64,000 nt of DNA from Chionis minor (Eukaryota > Chordata > Aves > Charadriiformes > Chionididae): contig VZSF01008858.1 of the NCBI GenBank assembly GCA_013398295.1, forward strand, positions 295,397 through 359,396, in the 5' to 3' direction. This document shows positions 58,821 to 64,000 of this stretch, in pieces. The notes below the pieces were generated by a model. It was not told the DNA's origin. It did no database searches and worked only from the letters and a program-made list of their open reading frames with translations. Both the position numbers and the translations under genes were made by a program. The number at the start of each line of letters is the position of its first letter. Position 1 is the first letter of the stretch.

Positions 58821-61800
58821 AACTGTGGAGTCTCAGGTACATGTTAACCTTATACTAAATCAATCTCAACCTGTTTTCTATGCTCAGAGGGGTAGATTCT
58901 GTCATGCTGAGACAGAGTATTTATTCCAGAGGGACCTGGACAGGCTTGAGAGGTGGGCTAATGCAAATGGCATGAAGTTCAACCAAGCCAAGTGCAGAGT
59001 CCTACACCTGGGACGTGGCAATCCCAGGCATAAATACAGGCTGGGCAGAGAATGGCTGGAGAGCAGCCCAGAGGAGAAGGACTTGGGAGTGCTCATGGAT
59101 GAGAAGCTCAACGTGAGCCGGCAGTGCGCGCTGGCAGCCCAGAAAGCCAACTGTATCCTGGGTTGCATCAAAAGAAGCGTGGCCAGCAGGGCACGGGAGG
59201 TGATTCTCCCCCTCTACTCTGCGCTTGTGAGACCCCACCTGGAGTACTGTGTCCAGCGTCGAGCTGTTGGAACAGGTCCAGCGAAGGGCCACTAAGATGA
59301 TGAGAGGGATGGAGCACCTCTCCTATGAGGACAGGCTGAGAGAGCTGGGGCTGTTCAGCCTGGAGAAGAGAAGGCTCCGGGGAGACCTGATAGCAGCCTT
59401 TCAGTATCTGAAGGGAGCCTACAGGAGAGCTGGAGAGGGACTCTGTCAGGAAATCTAGTGATAGGACAAGGGGTAATGGTTTTAAATTGGAAGAGGGGAG
59501 ATTTAGACTAGATATTAGGAAGAAGTTCTTTACTGTGAGGGTGGTGAGGCACTGGAACAGGTTACCCAGGGAAGTTGTGGAGGCCCCATCCCTGGAAGCA
59601 TTTAAGGCCAGGCTGGATGGGGCTTTGAGCAACCTGCTGTAGTCAGAGTTGTCCCTGCCCATGGCAGGGGGGTTGGAACTTGATGATCTTTAAGGTCCCT
59701 TCCAACTCTAACCATTCTATGATTCTATGATTCTATTCTATGATCCCACCGCCGTATGTTAAAGGCTGTTAAAAGAAATCTTGTTTGGACTGGCTTTTTT
59801 GAGTAAATAGAAATATCAATACTTGGCATTATGTCACTGAATGTTAATGCAGATCGGATGATACCAGATTTACCTTTAGAGAAATTAAGGTCTTGATTGT
59901 ATAAATGTGTATAAACCTAACTTCTGCTGTATTATGTCCAAAATTGTTCTCTGTTCTATAGATATAAGAATCTTTTTTTACTCTCATGAAGTCTTTCTGC
60001 CATAAGGTTCTGAGCGGACAAACTTAAGACTAAGCCTTAAGTCTAGACTTAAAAATAGATCACTACTTAATGCTTATTTTGGATTTCCAAGCAGTTTTCA
60101 GACTAATAGCATGGGAAAACTATTCAAGAAAAATTGTTGATGGTGCTGTACTAGCATCTGCTCTTCCTGTACTGCTGTGAAAGATACAGCTTTTCCTTTC
60201 AAATGTCTTCAGTGGTACCTCAGACCCAGGTCTATTTTAGAAGCTTCCATGTTTTGAGTGCTTGCGAAATCAAGGTCATAACCACAGGGTGTTAAGGATT
60301 ACCTTGTATTTTGCCTTGAATTCAATATTATTAGCCTCAGAATCCTGAACAGATGAATGTGAGTCATTACATTTTACCTTCTTTATTCTAAGTATGTAGA
60401 AGATTCACCTCTATGTGCTGTTGAGTGGCAGCTTTTCTGTTCCAGAAGAGTCTGAACAGAGAACTGCTGTCCCCTGCGGTCACACTTTGGTTCCCTGTGC
60501 TGAGTGGTAGGATTCTTCTGAACATCTTCTGTTCAGAAACATTTGATAAGATATGGTGTAAATACAGGATATCTTATCTGCTGTCCTGAATCTTAGAATA
60601 TGGTGTATTCTAAGAGTCAAATCTTACACAGCCTGAAATGGAAAACGCAAGTAACTTACTTCATAGTATCACTAAATTGTTTCGTTGCCTTTTCTAACCT
60701 GCCTCTGCTACACATCACTAGGATTTCTCTTTTGGTAGTCTGCTTGTGATTGACCCGTATTTACAGTGCATATAAACCAGATCAGTCTACCGCAAGCTGG
60801 AGCAAACCATGACAAGAAGTTCTGGTAAAGCAAAACAGTGAAGATTCTTGCTGATGCATACCTGTTTCTAAACAACTGGCTTGTAACTTGGCGTTGCTTG
60901 TAGATGCCAATTCTGTCCCAAAATATCCTTCTTTATCTGGTTATTAGCACTTGGGAATCTGTTGTATTGCATGGCACTTGTGTTCTGCTGTTGGAATAAG
61001 TTTGTGTTTTGTCAACTGCATCTGCATATATTTGGCACAAGCCATTTGTCATGACTCATTTACAGCAATTATTGCAGAATGTTTTTGTAGGTGATGTGGG
61101 TTTTGAGCAATTACGTAAAAGCTAGTTCTGTCAGTGTTCAAACAACCGAAATTTAAAAAATGAAGGCAGACTTGTATCGTGAGTTCTGGACAGCCTGATG
61201 AATTGCAAATATCTATGGTCTGTAAACTTGTGTTTTGAAAGCAGTACGAGTACCCAAGTAAGCCTAATCTGGAACTGGAGTTTTAATAGGTATGCCTCTC
61301 CTCAACTGACACCTAGTCCTTTGGGGACTGCACACTGTGCTCGGTGATCTGTTCGTGAAGGCAGCCTACACATGCTCTACAAAATGCAAAACTGTATAGC
61401 GGTAGAGGATAGGGCTCTGGCTAGGAATAAGTGACATACTTCGGACTTCTGATGGTCTCTGCAACATCTGTGTAAATTCAGAGGAACTCTGAGATCTGCT
61501 GCTGTCTTTGAGATCTTATACTCAATAGTTTTAAGTGGAAAAATCTTTGCGTGACTCTGCCCCAGAGTGTATTCTAGCATACAAAACCTTTTTATTGCAC
61601 TTTTTCAGCTGGATGCTGTTCCAGTTCTCAGTTTGGTATCTTTACTCGTGATGCTTTCAGTTAAGAGTGGCCACCAACATCTAGCTTCAGCAGCTTTAAC
61701 TGGAAAAAGTTGCTGAAAGGCAGTTAGTTTTCATGATGCTCTGTGGCAGAGTCATAAAGTGAAGAGGCTGCCCGGAGTGGTTGAAAGCAAGATGCTAAAA

Positions 61801-62930
61801 TAAAAGATTGCACTAATTGCACGCAGTATAGAGCTGCAAAATTGCTATCCCTGGGTTTCCAGAATACCTCTTGAACTTTCATTAAGCTTTGCTTTTGAAA
61901 ATTCAAATTTGAACTGGCTCCCTTGTCTCAGGTACTTTGCAGATCCTGGGATGGTAGTCGAAGTCTAGGTTGTTGGCAATGTTTGCGGAAAAGAGATTGG
62001 AAATATTTATGCCTGTTAAGCAGAAAGGAAGAAAGAGGTAAAGGTCTTTATTTCCTGTTAGACAAATGAAATCCAGAGTGTTGGCGTCTGTTCCTGCTGC
62101 TCGCCACAGCACATGGCAACCCTACCTTTTCTGCTGCATACCTTCTAAAATAACAAAATATAGCTATGTCAAGCTTTGTGTAGGGTTTTGTTGGTTTTAT
62201 TTGGTCATACTTTCTAATAATATGAAATTTCTTTTCTAGCATATAGCTCAACAGTGGACTTCCTGTATCAAAGTTCCCCTACCTCCTACTATAGAGCATC
62301 ATTCCTTTGCTGCCAGATCCACAGTGCCATCTACTACAAGGACTAACTTCCTAAAACTGCTCCACATGGGGTGACCTAGCTGGTCAGCATCCATTTTGTG
62401 GCAAACTTTTTTTTTCAAGAAGAAGCAGAAGTGGTAAAGCTACGTACTCTTCAGAAAGAAACAAGGCACCTAGCCCAAAAGAAGTCTAGTTTTAGTCACA
62501 TAAGTGCAGTGCTGTTCCTCCCTAGTTCTTAAACCTTTCTGTACATCAATCGGGCTTTGGAAAGCTACAAGTCAGAGTTGGGAATTTTCCATAAACGAGG
62601 CCTTCCCTCCCGTTCAGTATTGGAGTGAGGGGATACACAGCGCCTTTGCCTGCTGAGAAGTGACTCAAGGCAACAAGCATTTCGTGCTTCCTGTGCTGAT
62701 TCTCGTGGAAAACCAGAAGGCAAGGTGTTATTTGTTCTAATGTTTTGGTTGTTCCTAGAAGGGGGAGGAATAGCCGGACTTTAATACTGGTGTTTTTTTC
62801 TACTACTGTGTCTGTGCTGTTATTGCATCTGTCAATGCTCACCAGAAGAGGGGGTCTATTCATTCATGAAACAGCGAGTACAATAAAATGGATGCTGAAC
62901 CAATAAACATAACAATTCCCACCCTACTCT
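58821..62930 (+). other. GOLGA7: Probable GOLGA7 3' UTR and downstream flank
   Basis: After the stop, the sequence is AT-rich and free of credible coding frames except for a CR1 remnant at about 58905-59744. Plus-strand AATAAA hexamers occur at 61799-61804 and as a close pair at 62882-62887 and 62902-62907. The pair is the best candidate for the distal poly(A) site, which would make a 3' UTR of about 4.1 kb. The human UTR is shorter, so an earlier non-canonical site is possible. Two short perfect hairpins lie at 60516-60538 and 60591-60615. Confidence 0.45.
58905..59744 (+). mobile_element. CR1 LINE fragment in the GOLGA7 3' UTR
   Basis: This is the best-preserved CR1 in the window, about 840 bp, plus orientation, 5'-truncated. 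One frame reads [40 protein letters not shown] and [17 protein letters not shown], the C-terminal part of the CR1 reverse transcriptase ORF. A small deletion after LEYCVQ (near 59.25 kb) removes the usual W/K-rich link and breaks the frame. It ends in repeated ATTCTATG units (59713-59744), unlike the ATTCTGTG tail at 2.67 kb, so it belongs to another CR1 subfamily. It begins about 85 bp after the GOLGA7 stop, in the same orientation as the gene. Confidence 0.93.
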
Positions 62931-63529
62931 GGTTAATATGTGAAGTGTAAAACTGTTTCTTTATGGATTTATTATATCTAATTTATAGCAAAACATTGAT
63001 TTGACAAACTGTTAGATGTTGTATAAGATGGTTTCTTAATTCTGTCTGCTGGCACACTATTGAAAAGTAGAACCACGCATTACTTAGTATCCCCTGTGCA
63101 TCGACATTCTTCAGCAATACCTGCAAAAGTAAAGTTCTTACAAACTGAGATGGCTTAATATTTTTCTCTTGTATCCTTTTCCATTCTCAAAGCAAAGATG
63201 TCCTTGGTTTAGGTTGTCATTGTCCAATTGTAGAAGGAATTAAAGAATTTAGACAAGAAGACTTACTCAGAAGAGATTGAGTTTTGGCTTGGGTGGTACT
63301 GTAGGTGCTAATACTGGATCTGGAATTCCAGGCTTATTACTCAGCCACTGATTTACTTTTTTTTGGTGTTGTTTGTGGGTTTGGATTTTTTTTTTTTTAG
63401 ATTTGTTTCATATTTTAATGGTATAAAACTTGTTTTTTCTAAACTGTTAACAGTGTTTGCCTTTCACATCTGTTGCAATATTGGCAGAAGTACTAATGGA
63501 TGAGTAAATTTTTTCTTAAACGGTGTCTG
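59745..63529. other. AT-rich GOLGA7 3' flank
   Basis: Unique AT-rich DNA with no coding signal. It contains the candidate poly(A) signals and hairpins noted for the 3' UTR, then T-rich tracts at 63355-63405 before the next CpG island. Confidence 0.6.
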
Positions 63530-64000
63530 TGTCGTGTTTGATAGCGCTGCTTCGCCCGCAGTAGCAGCAGGAATAGGTTTTTGCCCAGCGGTGGCGGCGT
63601 TTCGAGATCGGTTCTTGCGGCAGGGCCGTGTGTTTGGGTAAAGCGCACGCTTGTGTTCCGCGCCGAGACACGCGAGGCTCCGCTCGGTGGCAAAACGCCG
63701 CTCTGTACCGCCGGCGGCCCCGGGAGGCAGCGGCTCCTTCCCCCGCTCCCGCGCGGGCCTTCCTGAGCCGGGGCGCGGCTCCGCGGGGCCGGCCCGTGGG
63801 TGAATAGCGGGGCCCCGCGGGCGGCGCTGGGCCCTGCTCCCCCGTCACCTCGCTCGCCGCGCGGTCAAAGCCAGACGCGGGGCCGGAGCCGAAACCGTCC
63901 CGTCTGTTTCCCGGCCTCCCCCCGCCCCGGCGCCGCCACCGCCGCCGCCGCCATCTTCCCGGGCACGCGGCGCCTGCGCAGAGGGGCGGGGCGCGGCGGC
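63530..64000. promoter_or_regulatory. CpG island, probable promoter of the next gene (GINS4 expected)
   Basis: CG-dense sequence to the window edge. An NRF1-type GCGCCTGCGCA is at 63970-63980, a GC box at 63983-63992 and a perfect YY1 motif (AAGATGGCGGC on the minus strand) at 63957-63947. In human the gene after GOLGA7 is GINS4 on the same strand, so this is probably its promoter. No GINS4 coding exon is visible. The YY1 motif faces the minus strand and contains an ATG opening a 29-codon minus frame, so a minus-strand transcript is also possible. Confidence 0.6.

Noticed and set aside
58825..59295. 156-codon open frame after the GOLGA7 stop
   Set aside because: It is the C-terminal part of the CR1 reverse-transcriptase ORF, not a host gene.
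60520..60534. Glucocorticoid response element
   Set aside because: GAACA and TGTTC are five bases apart instead of three, so the receptor dimer would not fit the standard site.
1..64000. CRISPR arrays, operons, phage or integrated viral genes
   Set aside because: Spliced vertebrate genes and CR1 elements dominate; no direct-repeat arrays and no viral gag, pol or env-like frames were seen.

Overview
This is a piece of a bird genome, probably from a small GC-rich chromosome. The evidence is four 5'-truncated CR1 LINE fragments with ATTCTRTGA-type tails, two spliced vertebrate genes with short introns, three CpG islands, and an assembly gap plus single Ns at G+C-rich places. The clade call rests on CR1 type and compactness; turtles and crocodilians also carry CR1. 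There are no prokaryotic or viral genes.

Layout. From 1 to about 13.3 kb lies intergenic DNA downstream of SFRP1, with one CR1 copy and several AT-rich islands that look like constrained non-coding elements. SFRP1 runs from 31.2 kb down to 13.8 kb on the minus strand as three coding exons (30688-31222, 24409-24486, 13811-14133). They give an uninterrupted 311-residue secreted frizzled-related protein 1: signal peptide, ten-cysteine frizzled domain, six-cysteine netrin-like domain. A 356-base N gap removes its 5' UTR and core promoter. From 31.8 to 54.9 kb is the SFRP1-GOLGA7 intergenic interval, with two CR1 fragments, AT-rich islands, and a long inverted repeat at 45948-46062. GOLGA7 lies on the plus strand as four coding exons (55740-55850, 56975-57127, 57492-57593, 58773-58820) encoding a full-length 137-residue Golgi palmitoyltransferase subunit. 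A CR1 fragment of about 840 bp sits within about 90 bp of its stop codon, inside the probable 3' UTR. The window ends in a third CpG island with NRF1, YY1 and GC-box motifs, probably the promoter of the next gene; GINS4 is expected there from the human gene order.

How the genes relate. SFRP1 is an extracellular Wnt antagonist with tissue-restricted expression. GOLGA7 is a housekeeping partner of DHHC palmitoyltransferases. They are divergent neighbours, in the same order as on human 8p11, and show no sign of working in one pathway. The AT-rich islands around SFRP1 are the best candidates for its distal enhancers. Most other long open frames in the GC-rich part resemble no protein I recognise and are read as chance frames.

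I found no convincing new gene system. The most unusual signals are the 46-nt-arm inverted repeat at 46.0 kb, a perfect 22-bp palindrome in SFRP1 intron 2, and the CR1 in the GOLGA7 3' UTR.
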